Under the pieces are notes generated by a model. That model was not told the origin of the DNA and did no database searches. It saw only the letters and a program-made list of their open reading frames with translations. A DNA stretch of 6,443 nt from Clostridiales bacterium (GTDB taxonomy: Bacteria; Bacillota; Clostridia; Lachnospirales; WQUN01), in the NCBI GenBank assembly GCA_031271275.1, contig JAISWA010000231.1, positions 1 through 6,443 on the forward strand, given 5' to 3'. The stretch's first letter is position 1, and each line of letters starts with the position of its first letter. Position numbers and translations under genes: made by a program. Positions 1 through 5,449 of the stretch are shown here, one piece after another.

Positions 1-66
1 CATCGGCAGTACGACGCACAGGGCGACACACAGGGCGGTGATGATTTGTTTCTTGAGACGGCTCAT
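1..66 (-). CDS. N-terminal fragment of a membrane or exported protein (partial)
   Basis: Only the first 22 codons are inside the window; the gene continues off the left edge. The peptide starts MSRLKKQIITALCVALCVVL: a short basic head followed by a hydrophobic stretch, so the protein is inserted in or exported through the membrane. The ATG at 66-64 is chosen because a perfect AGGAGG (78-73 on the minus strand) sits 6 nt upstream. Inference only: a start of the type 'KK..TALC.AL.VVLP' is common in substrate-binding (S) components of ECF vitamin transporters, but a signal peptide of another protein would look much the same. It is transcribed divergently from the slipin unit and has its own promoter (166-194) with a terminator-like hairpin in the leader (120-144). 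Existence of the gene is likely; the function is unknown. Confidence 0.65.
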   Translation of the reverse strand, partial: MSRLKKQIITALCVALCVVLPM

Positions 67-119
67 AAAAGTCCTCCTGAAAAGTAAACGGCATGACAAT
101 CATTAACCCGCGCGTCCAC

Positions 120-144
120 AAAAAAAGCCGCCGTAAAACAGCGG
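120..144 (-). terminator. Intrinsic terminator or attenuator in the leader of the left-hand gene
   Basis: Read on the minus strand, CCGCTG (144-139) pairs with CGGCGG (133-128), including one G-U pair, around the loop TTTTA. One C follows, then seven T residues (126-120). This is the form of a Rho-independent terminator. It lies downstream of the minus-strand promoter and 53 nt before the start codon, so it would stop transcripts before they reach the gene unless it is overridden. The opposite strand has an A-run and cannot use it. An attenuator is the simplest reading; a very short terminated RNA is the alternative. Confidence 0.55.
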
Positions 145-145
145 G

Positions 146-165
146 CCTGCGGGCGGTTCCGCAGG
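146..165. promoter_or_regulatory. Perfect 7-6-7 palindrome over the minus-strand transcription start (candidate operator)
   Basis: CCTGCGG (146-152) and CCGCAGG (159-165) form a perfect inverted repeat separated by six bases. It abuts the -10 box at 166-171 and covers the expected minus-strand start near 159. Because the start falls inside the repeat, the RNA would not carry the whole hairpin, so a DNA-level operator for a dimeric repressor fits better than an RNA structure. The repressor is not identified. Confidence 0.3.
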
Positions 166-194
166 ACTATAGCACTTCAAAATTTAGCCGTCAA
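166..194 (-). promoter_or_regulatory. SigA-type promoter for the left-hand gene
   Basis: On the minus strand TTGACG (194-189) and TATAGT (171-166) are separated by exactly 17 bp. Predicted transcription start is about 159, giving a leader of about 93 nt before the ATG at 66. The leader contains the terminator-like hairpin at 120-144. Its -35 box lies back to back with that of the plus-strand promoter. Confidence 0.65.
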
Positions 195-218
195 CATAAA
201 TACTTCTGTTTTGTTGAC
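190..218. repeat. Inverted repeat linking two divergent -35 boxes
   Basis: GTCAACA (190-196) and TGTTGAC (212-218) are perfect inverted arms around a 15-bp AT-rich spacer. Each arm contains most of one -35 box (minus strand 189-194, plus strand 214-219). Part of the symmetry follows simply from two TTGAC boxes facing away from each other, but both arms also share the flanking bases. It could let one regulator control both directions, or it may be incidental. Confidence 0.4.
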
Positions 219-242
219 ATTTTCACCGGCATTTCATATAAA
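214..242 (+). promoter_or_regulatory. Near-consensus SigA promoter, plus strand
   Basis: TTGACA (214-219) and TATAAA (237-242) are separated by 17 bp, nearly the vegetative consensus. The predicted start is about 249, which coincides with the first base of a 13-nt arm of a long RNA hairpin. The next plus-strand gene begins only at 701, so this promoter drives either a separate non-coding RNA or an unusually long (about 450 nt) leader of the slipin unit. Confidence 0.72.
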
Positions 243-248
243 AGGTTC

Positions 249-430
249 ATCCGTCGTGTTTTTGCGTAGGGTTTTGACCCTTGCGGTGTCGTGGGCAATG
301 CCTTCCGATATGCCAAACACAACGGATTCAGATACGCGGCAACGCGCATCCACGCATGACGCGCCGGAGACGCTGCTCTCCGCACCGCAAAGAGCGGGCT
401 GTTCAACATTATGGGCTCAAAATCCATACT
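249..430 (+). ncRNA. Candidate structured non-coding RNA or long 5' leader
   Basis: There is no credible coding sequence here. Four foldings can be read by eye. (a) ATCCGTCGTGTTT (249-261) pairs with AAACACAACGGAT (315-327), 12 of 13 positions, with GGGT/ACCC (269-272 and 277-280) and TGTCG/CGATA (287-291 and 306-310) as inner hairpins. (b) ATACGCG (332-338) pairs with CGCGCAT (343-349), one mismatch, around a GCAA tetraloop. (c) CGGAGA (365-370) pairs with TCTCCG (377-382). (d) TATGGG (410-415) pairs with TCCATA (423-428) around a 7-nt loop. The 5' arm of (a) begins at the start predicted for the promoter at 214-242. No family is recognised: no T-box, FMN, TPP, cobalamin, tmRNA, RNase P or SRP signature was found. 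A 6S-like RNA was considered, but the 5' end pairs internally rather than with a 3' end. No clear terminator follows, so the 3' boundary is a guess. Confidence 0.38.
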
Positions 431-700
431 GTCCTTCTTAAAAAATTGATGACGCGTGAACGTCCCCGCCGTGCGGAAATTTCGCGCGGCAGCGCGGCGA
501 TAGGCCTGCGATAAACCGGATACCGAAATTCAACGCCCGCCTCATGCCCGCCGATTGCGGCGGAAACCGGGCGGGGCGCGGCGACAGCAAAACCGCGCTT
601 CGCGGTAAGTTTCTAAAGGTTTATCCCCCGAGCGCCGCGCGGGCGTCGGCGCGGATTCAAAACGGATGCGTCAGCGCACAATACGCCATGGGAGGGCTAT
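431..700 (+). other. Non-coding remainder of the slipin leader, GC-rich with small hairpins
   Basis: No gene is supported here. Two strong small hairpins are visible: CCGCCG/CGGCGG (548-553 and 558-563) around ATTG, and ACCGCG/CGCGGT (592-597 and 601-606) around CTT. The motif GCCCGCC occurs twice 11 bp apart (535 and 546), and CCCGCC can alternatively pair with GGCGGG (570-575), so more than one fold is possible. None of the hairpins is followed by a proper T-run. A ribosome site GGAGG (691-695) ends the region, 5 nt before the slipin ATG. No convincing second promoter was seen. Confidence 0.4.
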
Positions 701-1795
701 ATGAAAATCATCGTCAAAGAAAGCGAGCGCGGGTTTCTTTTTAAAAACGGAAAATTTCAGCGTATGCTTGAACCCGGAAAGTATTATGTAAAATCTTTTC
801 TGGGGGAAACCTTTTTCGCGACGCCGGTGGACCGGGCAGTGAAACTGAAAGATATTGATATAAACGTTTTGCTTCGGGATGAAAATTTCGCCAAAAGCGT
901 GACGAAAGCGGAAGTTCCGGATGTGCATTTCGCGCTGCATTTTGAGGATGGGCGGGTTATTGACGCGTTAAGTGCCGGTACCTATTTTTTTTGGAATATA
1001 TTTCACACGCACACCTTTCAGATAATCGACATCAGCAAGCCGCGATGCGAACTCCCGAGGGAACTTATGTCCGTTATTCCGGCGGCGTTTTATCATCAGT
1101 TCGAAGTGCCTGAGGGGGAAACCGGGCTGCTTTTCTTTGACGGCACGTTTCAGGAAAAACTTTCAAACGGAACCCACTTCTTCTGGAACGGCGCGGTAAA
1201 AGTCAGTTGTCAGTTGGTGGATCTGCGCACGCAGCCGCTTGAAATTAACGGCCAGGAAATTCTGACCGCGGACAAAGTCACACTGCGATTGAATTTCGTC
1301 TGTACTTACCGTATCGTTGACGCGGTAAAAATTTGCAATACATTAAAAGACTACCGGGAGCAAATTTATGTGTTGACGCAGCTCGCGCTGAGGGAATACA
1401 TCGGGCGCTTAAAATTTGATGAGCTGCTAGAGCAGAAAGACAGCATCGCCCACTTTATATTGGGGAGATTACAGGAAAAACAAGACAGTCTGTTTATCAC
1501 TTTTTTGTCGGCGGGGCTTAAAGATATCATCCTCCCGGGTGAAATACGCGATATCATGAACATGGTGCTGATTGCCGAAAAGAACGCGCAGGCCAACGTA
1601 ATTTCCCGCCGGGAAGAGGTCGCTTCCACCCGGAGCCTGCTTAACACCGCCAAGCTTATGGAAGAAAACACTACGCTCTACAAGCTAAAGGAACTTGAAT
1701 ACTTGGAAAAGATATGCGACAAGGTCGGGAACATCTCTGTGGGGAACGGGAATTTGCTCGGGCAGCTCAGCGAATTGATCGGTCGAAATAATTGA
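701..1795 (+). CDS. Slipin-family (SPFH/Band 7) protein
   Basis: A 364-residue protein. The C-terminal two thirds match bacterial slipins: an SPFH/Band 7 core at about residues 135-300, then a predicted helical segment containing RREE followed by ASTRSLLNTAKLMEENTTLYKLKELEYL split over residues of about 304-334, the best family marker. Family knowledge: SPFH proteins oligomerise at membranes and organise microdomains or protease complexes. The N-terminal third is unusual, with three related units at about residues 5-30, 72-98 and 136-162. Each has a GFLF, FALHF or GLLFF-type strand, then (D/N)G, then L..G and an aromatic cluster such as YFFW or HFFW. No N-terminal hairpin membrane segment is present, so membrane contact may depend on a partner, perhaps the next gene's product. 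The start is supported by GGAGG 5 nt upstream. The stop overlaps the next start (TTGA). Family assignment is firm; the biological role is unknown. Confidence 0.88.
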   Translation: MKIIVKESERGFLFKNGKFQRMLEPGKYYVKSFLGETFFATPVDRAVKLKDIDINVLLRDENFAKSVTKAEVPDVHFALHFEDGRVIDALSAGTYFFWNIFHTHTFQIIDISKPRCELPRELMSVIPAAFYHQFEVPEGETGLLFFDGTFQEKLSNGTHFFWNGAVKVSCQLVDLRTQPLEINGQEILTADKVTLRLNFVCTYRIVDAVKICNTLKDYREQIYVLTQLALREYIGRLKFDELLEQKDSIAHFILGRLQEKQDSLFITFLSAGLKDIILPGEIRDIMNMVLIAEKNAQANVISRREEVASTRSLLNTAKLMEENTTLYKLKELEYLEKICDKVGNISVGNGNLLGQLSELIGRNN

Positions 1796-3120
1796 CCCCG
1801 GGACGTTTGTTCATCCGCGCTGCCATTGTGGACGCGGCGTGGTTTTTATGGCTGTACGGCGTCGCCGCGTTCCCGGTGTACTTAGCGTACCGCAGCGTTA
1901 CGCCGCTGCTCGCGCTGCTTGCGCTTTTGGCTCCCTATGTTTTGTTCGCGTGGTTCCGCAAGGTGTGCAAAAACTTATTTTTCTTTGCGCTTTCCCATCT
2001 TTCCGCCGCGGCGGGGACGTTCGCGCTGCTTTATATTTCTCCCGCCCGGGGTTGGCTGTTTAACATTGCGGGAATAGGCGGCGTCAATGTTTTTCTGGTA
2101 TTTTCCGCGCTGTTTCTGGCGGCGGCGTTTCTGCGCTCCTTCCGTACAAGATTAATGCCCGCCCAGCGGTTTCTGGACAGTCCCGCCCGGTACGCCCCCG
2201 AGCACTACAACCCCGTTCCGGAAGATTCCGCCGACGATTACGCGCCGGACTACCATTCCGGCACGGCGGTGTTTTTCACGATCACGCTAATCGGGGCGTG
2301 TTTGACGTGCGAATACCATTCCGCGCCCGTGATGGCGCGTATCGCCGCGCTTGACGCCATGACGCTGCTCATCCTGCTGTTCGTGTTCGAACATCTCCAT
2401 AACGTGGACGGTTCCCTGTCTATTATCGGGAACCCGAAATCGCAGCCGGTTTTCAGTATTTTAAAATTCAACAACCAGTTAATCGCGGCGGTCGCCGGGC
2501 TGATGTTCGCGGCGGCGGTGGCGGCGGTGGCGTTGGGGCTGGATAGGTATGTGCTTTCGCTGCTCACGAAGTTGGGAAACGGGCTGCTTTGGCTGCTGCG
2601 GAAAATTTTCAGCGGGAAGGGGGCGGCGTTAACGGAGACGGAAATTTTGCCCTTCGCGCCGGAAATGCCGCCGCAAACGCCCATGTCGGAAAACCCCTAC
2701 GCCGCCGAAGAACCGTGGCTCTTTTGGGAAATTCTCAGCCGGGTTTTATACGTCGCCGGGGTGCTGCTGTTAATCGGAGGGGCAATCGGTATTGCGGTGT
2801 ACGCGGTCTACCGGATGAACAAGCTGTTTAACCAGAAAATCTCAAGCAACGAGGCGGGCGATACTTCCGAGTCGCTGTTTCCCGACGCGGTTGAGAGGAT
2901 GCGCAAGCGCTTTTTCACGCGGGAAAGAAAGCCCGCCAACCGCGTGCGACGGGCTTTTTACAAAAAGGTGCGCAAATACATGGCGGACGGGAAATATCCG
3001 CCCGCAAAGCGCTGTCTCCCCACCGACACCGCGTTGGAAATGGCGGCAAAAATAAAAGCGTCGGAGGATATCGACGCTTTGGCGGTGAGTTATCAAAAAG
3101 AGCGCTATAGCGAATCATGA
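1792..3120 (+). CDS. Multi-pass membrane protein with DUF4129-like C-terminal domain
   Basis: A 442-residue protein if translation starts at the TTG at 1792, which overlaps the slipin stop as TTGA; this suggests translational coupling, since no good ribosome site is visible. In-frame TTG 1807 or GTG 1828 are alternative starts. Hydrophobic segments lie at about residues 8-31, 37-54, 62-82, 88-114, 158-175, 182-201, 229-254 and 312-340, so about eight membrane passes. The tail (about 370-438) is basic and resembles DUF4129: paired Arg/Lys, VRRAFYKKVRKYM, a Pro-rich turn, a LPTDTALEMA motif (the family's T-P-x-E-like helix) and a final SYQKERY like the usual LYERARYG ending. DUF4129 tails usually occur in transglutaminase-like (TgpA) or MoxR/DUF58 operons; neither is present, and there is no transglutaminase domain. 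Inference: an integral-membrane partner of the slipin. The membrane nature is certain, the DUF4129 match moderately sure, the function unknown. Confidence 0.75.
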   Translation: MTPGRLFIRAAIVDAAWFLWLYGVAAFPVYLAYRSVTPLLALLALLAPYVLFAWFRKVCKNLFFFALSHLSAAAGTFALLYISPARGWLFNIAGIGGVNVFLVFSALFLAAAFLRSFRTRLMPAQRFLDSPARYAPEHYNPVPEDSADDYAPDYHSGTAVFFTITLIGACLTCEYHSAPVMARIAALDAMTLLILLFVFEHLHNVDGSLSIIGNPKSQPVFSILKFNNQLIAAVAGLMFAAAVAAVALGLDRYVLSLLTKLGNGLLWLLRKIFSGKGAALTETEILPFAPEMPPQTPMSENPYAAEEPWLFWEILSRVLYVAGVLLLIGGAIGIAVYAVYRMNKLFNQKISSNEAGDTSESLFPDAVERMRKRFFTRERKPANRVRRAFYKKVRKYMADGKYPPAKRCLPTDTALEMAAKIKASEDIDALAVSYQKERYSES

Positions 3121-3127
3121 TGAATGC

Positions 3128-3154
3128 TGTCATTCTGAGCGAAGCGAAGAATCC
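3128..3154. repeat. Copy of a widespread 'VILSEAKNP'-type intergenic repeat
   Basis: TGTCATTCTGAGCGAAGCGA (3128-3147) continues as AGAATCC (3148-3154). Its chance translations (VILSEAKNP on plus, FFASLRMT on minus) turn up as spurious peptides in many bacterial genomes, which marks it as a known dispersed repeat; this is from memory, not a search. It contains the arms ATTCT/AGAAT (3132-3136 and 3148-3152). Only one half-unit is seen; the inverted second half expected in longer copies is not present. It sits between two converging genes, just after the DUF4129 protein stop and before the DegV stop. Confidence 0.6.
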
Positions 3155-3173
3155 GCCCGCACGGAAGATTTCC

Positions 3174-4049
3174 CTACCGCTTCGACCCAATAAAGAACAG
3201 CGCGATGGTTCCCGGTCCCGTATGCGCCCCAATGACCGGCCCGATATAATTGATTTTAACTTCGCGGGGCCCGAGCCGGGTAACAATCAGATTGGCGAGT
3301 TTTTCCGCCCTTTCCTGCGCGTCGCTGTGGCTGATAAACACGACCTGGTCTTTCGGCGGCAGCAGCGTTTCTTCCATCCGCGAAACCATATAGTCCATCA
3401 CATTGTTCCAACCGCGCACTTTTTCCACGGGGATCAAACGCCCCTCGTCATCCACATGGATGATGGGCTTGATGTTCAAAATGGTCCCGAAAAACGCCGA
3501 CGCTCCGGACACGCGCCCGCCGCGCCGCAGGTGGTTCAAGTCGTCCACCCCCACCCACATGCACAGCTTCAAAAAAATGCCCTTGATATAATCCGCCGTT
3601 TCTTCCAGCGTTTTCCCTTCGCCCCGGGCTTTCGCCGCGTAATACGCGAGCATTCCCTGCCCCATCGACGCGGCGAGGGTGTCGATCATGATCAGCTTTC
3701 TTCCGGGGAATTCCTTTTCAAGGGTTTCCGCCGCCATCTTGCTTTGCCCGAAGCTGCTGCTCATTCCGGTGGAAAGGCAAAGGTACAGGATGTCTTTCCC
3801 TTCCCGCACATGCGGCGTGAACGCGTCGATATAACGCTGCCCGGTGACCAGTGAAGTGCTCGCGGTCTTGCCGGCGCGCAGCGCGTCGTAATAATCCCGC
3901 GCGGAAAGCTCGCGGTAGTCCAGGTAGTTGCGGTACTCCTTACCGTCGAGGTTGAAGATGTAGGGGATGATGACCAGTCCCAACGAGTCGGCGAACTCCT
4001 GCGTCAAATCGGTGGTCGAGTCGGTGACGATAACAAAATCATTGCCCAT
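3174..4049 (-). CDS. DegV-family fatty-acid-binding protein (FakB-like)
   Basis: A 291-residue cytoplasmic protein, normal length for the family. It opens with the classic VTDSTTDLT motif after a first beta strand, followed by IIPYIFNLDGKEY. It has the TSLVTGQRYIDAF segment (family TSQPS-like region), CLSTGMSSSFGQSKMAAE (lipid headgroup-binding STGMSSS), a DTLAASMGQGMLAYYAA helix, a HLRRGGRVSG motif, LNIKPIIHVDDEGRL, and a VIGAHTGPGTIALFFIG C-terminus. Family knowledge: FakB proteins bind a fatty acid and present it to the kinase FakA for phosphorylation and entry into phospholipid synthesis; no FakA gene is in the window. The ATG at 4049 is preferred because AGGA lies 10 nt upstream. The in-frame GTG at 4058 also opens the frame, but AGGA would be only 1 nt from it. 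The gene converges on the DUF4129 gene and diverges from the apbE unit. Confidence 0.93.
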   Translation of the reverse strand: MGNDFVIVTDSTTDLTQEFADSLGLVIIPYIFNLDGKEYRNYLDYRELSARDYYDALRAGKTASTSLVTGQRYIDAFTPHVREGKDILYLCLSTGMSSSFGQSKMAAETLEKEFPGRKLIMIDTLAASMGQGMLAYYAAKARGEGKTLEETADYIKGIFLKLCMWVGVDDLNHLRRGGRVSGASAFFGTILNIKPIIHVDDEGRLIPVEKVRGWNNVMDYMVSRMEETLLPPKDQVVFISHSDAQERAEKLANLIVTRLGPREVKINYIGPVIGAHTGPGTIALFFIGSKR

Positions 4050-4097
4050 CGTAAACACATCCTGTTCATCGGGAAATTAGAATCCACGTGCGCCGCC

Positions 4098-4127
4098 ATT
4101 ATAAACCAATCGGCGGGGGTTGGGCAA
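4098..4127 (-). promoter_or_regulatory. Promoter for the DegV-family gene
   Basis: On the minus strand TTGCCC (4127-4122) and a perfect TATAAT (4103-4098) are separated by 18 bp. The predicted start near 4091 gives a short leader of about 42 nt before the ATG at 4049, consistent with the gene being transcribed alone. Confidence 0.6.
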
Positions 4128-4336
4128 ATGAATGAATGGAATACAAACCTTTCGTAATAGCCTTAATGGCATTATATACCGCTTGCAGCGAAAAACTGCC
4201 GCCCCCTTTTATATACGTCCCTCATCGCGAATGAATCAACTCGCTCGTTCCTGTTATGCTACGCTCACACGTCACTCGCCAAGTTGTTCCTTCGCTTGGG
4301 GCAAGCGCCAAGAAAGGGGCATTTGCCGAGTTTGTA

Positions 4337-4345
4337 TGCTATAAT
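4337..4345 (+). promoter_or_regulatory. Extended -10 promoter of the apbE operon
   Basis: TGCTATAAT is a perfect extended -10 element (TG-N-TATAAT). No matching -35 lies 16-18 bp upstream (only GGGCAT at 4317-4322), which is tolerated by extended -10 promoters. The predicted start near 4352 falls about 24 nt before the TTG start codon at 4376, which also argues against translation from the upstream ATG at 4256. Confidence 0.6.
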
Positions 4346-4365
4346 CGCGGCAAGTCTTTTCATCC

Positions 4366-4369
4366 GGAG
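4366..4369 (+). promoter_or_regulatory. Ribosome binding site fixing the apbE start
   Basis: GGAG lies 6 nt upstream of the TTG at 4376. It decides the start: translation from here yields a lipoprotein signal peptide at the N-terminus, whereas the ATG at 4256 would bury that signal 40 residues inside. Confidence 0.6.
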
Positions 4370-4375
4370 AAAATT

Positions 4376-5449
4376 TTGAAGAAAAACATTTTTAAAACCT
4401 GCGCGGGTATTCTTGTGTTCGTTGTATCGTCACTGTGCCTTTGCGCATGTGTCCCAAGCGAACAAAAATACCGGGCGGAGTTTTACGGGCTGTTCGACAC
4501 GGAAGCGGTGCTGACCGGTTACGCGGAAAGCGAAGCCGCGTTCGCCCGCCGCGCGGAAAATGTACGCGCCCGGTTGGAGGAACTGCACCGGCTTTTTGAT
4601 ATTTATCATTCCTATGAAAATGTAAACAACCTGTACACCGTAAACGAAAGCGCCGGAAAGTCTCCGGTCAAGGTGGACGGGGAAATCATCGGCTTGCTGA
4701 AACGGGCGCGGGAAGGGTACGAACTGACCGGAGGCAAGGTCAACGCGGCGATGGGCGCGGTGCTTTCCCTGTGGCACGATTACCGCAGCGCGGGAATTTC
4801 CGACCCGGAAAACGCCGCGCTTCCCCCGGCGGACGCGCTTGCGGCAGCGTCGCGGTTAACGGATATGAACGATTTGATGATAGACGAAGCCGAAGGCACG
4901 GTTTTTTTACGCGAGCCGGGGATGTCCCTGGACGTGGGGGCGATAGCGAAGGCTTACGCCGCGGACGTCGCGTTAAGCGAGGCGCGGGGTGCGGGGTTCG
5001 TTTCCGCGCTTTTAAATATCGGCGGGAATGTGACCGCCGTGGTTCCGCCGGAAGGCGGGCGCGCAAGTTGGAACGTGGGCGTTCAGGACCCGGCGCTGAC
5101 CGTCACCGGCGGGCGGAATTTTCTGGATATCCTGTCTGTCAGCGAAAATATCACCGTTTCGGGCAGCGGCGCGTATGAGCGGTTTTATACCGTAAACGGT
5201 CAAAACTACGGGCACATCATAGACCCGGAAACGCTGTCGCCTGCGCGGCTGCACAGGCAGGTGACGGTGCTGCACAAAGACGCGTGGCTCGCGGACACGC
5301 TTTCGACGGCGCTGTTCCTGCTGCCCTATGACGAAGGGTTGAAACTCGCGGAAGAAAATAACGCCCAAGCGCTGTGGATTACGTTGGACGGCGAATGGCT
5401 TTACACGGAAGGCTACGCGAGGGTGTCCAAGGAGGCGGGGAAGCCATGA
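4376..5449 (+). CDS. apbE: FAD:protein FMN transferase (ApbE family), lipoprotein
   Basis: A 357-residue protein from the TTG at 4376. The N-terminus (MKKNIFKTC, then a hydrophobic core ending LCLCAC) is a lipoprotein signal with the lipid-modified Cys at about residue 25, so the enzyme is anchored on the outer face of the membrane. Family knowledge: ApbE splits FAD and attaches FMN through a phosphoester bond to a Ser/Thr of exported flavoproteins, with Mg as cofactor. Visible family blocks are GKVNAAMGAVLSLW, SLDVGAIAKAYAAD (Asp186, Lys192; usually KGYA, here KAYA), LLNIGGNV, WNVGVQDP, ITVSGSGAYERFY, YGHIIDPET (His280, Asp283) and LADTLSTALFLLP (Asp307 and Thr311, the usual metal-binding pair). 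All expected key blocks are present, so it should be active. The stop overlaps the next start (ATGA). The transfer target is not in the window. In electron-transfer loci the equivalent gene is called fmnB. Confidence 0.93.
   Translation: MKKNIFKTCAGILVFVVSSLCLCACVPSEQKYRAEFYGLFDTEAVLTGYAESEAAFARRAENVRARLEELHRLFDIYHSYENVNNLYTVNESAGKSPVKVDGEIIGLLKRAREGYELTGGKVNAAMGAVLSLWHDYRSAGISDPENAALPPADALAAASRLTDMNDLMIDEAEGTVFLREPGMSLDVGAIAKAYAADVALSEARGAGFVSALLNIGGNVTAVVPPEGGRASWNVGVQDPALTVTGGRNFLDILSVSENITVSGSGAYERFYTVNGQNYGHIIDPETLSPARLHRQVTVLHKDAWLADTLSTALFLLPYDEGLKLAEENNAQALWITLDGEWLYTEGYARVSKEAGKP

Larger units (their letters stand above)
4050..4375. other. Intergenic region between divergent degV and apbE units
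   Basis: No gene is supported. It holds the minus-strand DegV promoter (4098-4127) and the plus-strand extended -10 for apbE (4337-4345). Between them, 4261-4315 carries CCAAG/CTTGG/CCAAG segments that permit two mutually exclusive short hairpins. Plus-strand reading frames run through this stretch (including an upstream extension of the apbE frame to an ATG at 4256), but they lack a ribosome site and do not resemble a protein. Confidence 0.5.

Noticed and set aside
410..428. tRNA-like T-arm (5-6 bp stem, 7-nt loop)
   Set aside because: The loop lacks the TTCRA consensus and no acceptor, D or anticodon arms can be placed around it.
249..430. Identification as 6S RNA, tmRNA, T-box or a known riboswitch
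   Set aside because: The 5' end pairs internally instead of with a distal 3' end, no tmRNA tag or CCA end is present, and no T-box or riboswitch core motifs were found.
191..441. Small frames of about 76-78 codons on both strands in the left intergenic region
   Set aside because: They overlap each other on opposite strands, lack ribosome sites, look like no protein family, and cover the structured-RNA candidate and divergent promoters.
592..612. Intrinsic terminator ACCGCG/CGCGGT upstream of the slipin gene
   Set aside because: The stem is strong, but only AAGTTT follows rather than a T-run, so termination is not supported.
3117..3854. Long plus-strand frame of 245 codons
   Set aside because: It lies antisense to the DegV-family gene, which has strong motif support; its beginning is the translated dispersed repeat.
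4256..4375. N-terminal 40-residue extension of ApbE from the ATG at 4256
   Set aside because: It lies upstream of the predicted transcription start, lacks a ribosome site, and would bury the lipoprotein signal that the TTG at 4376 places at the N-terminus.
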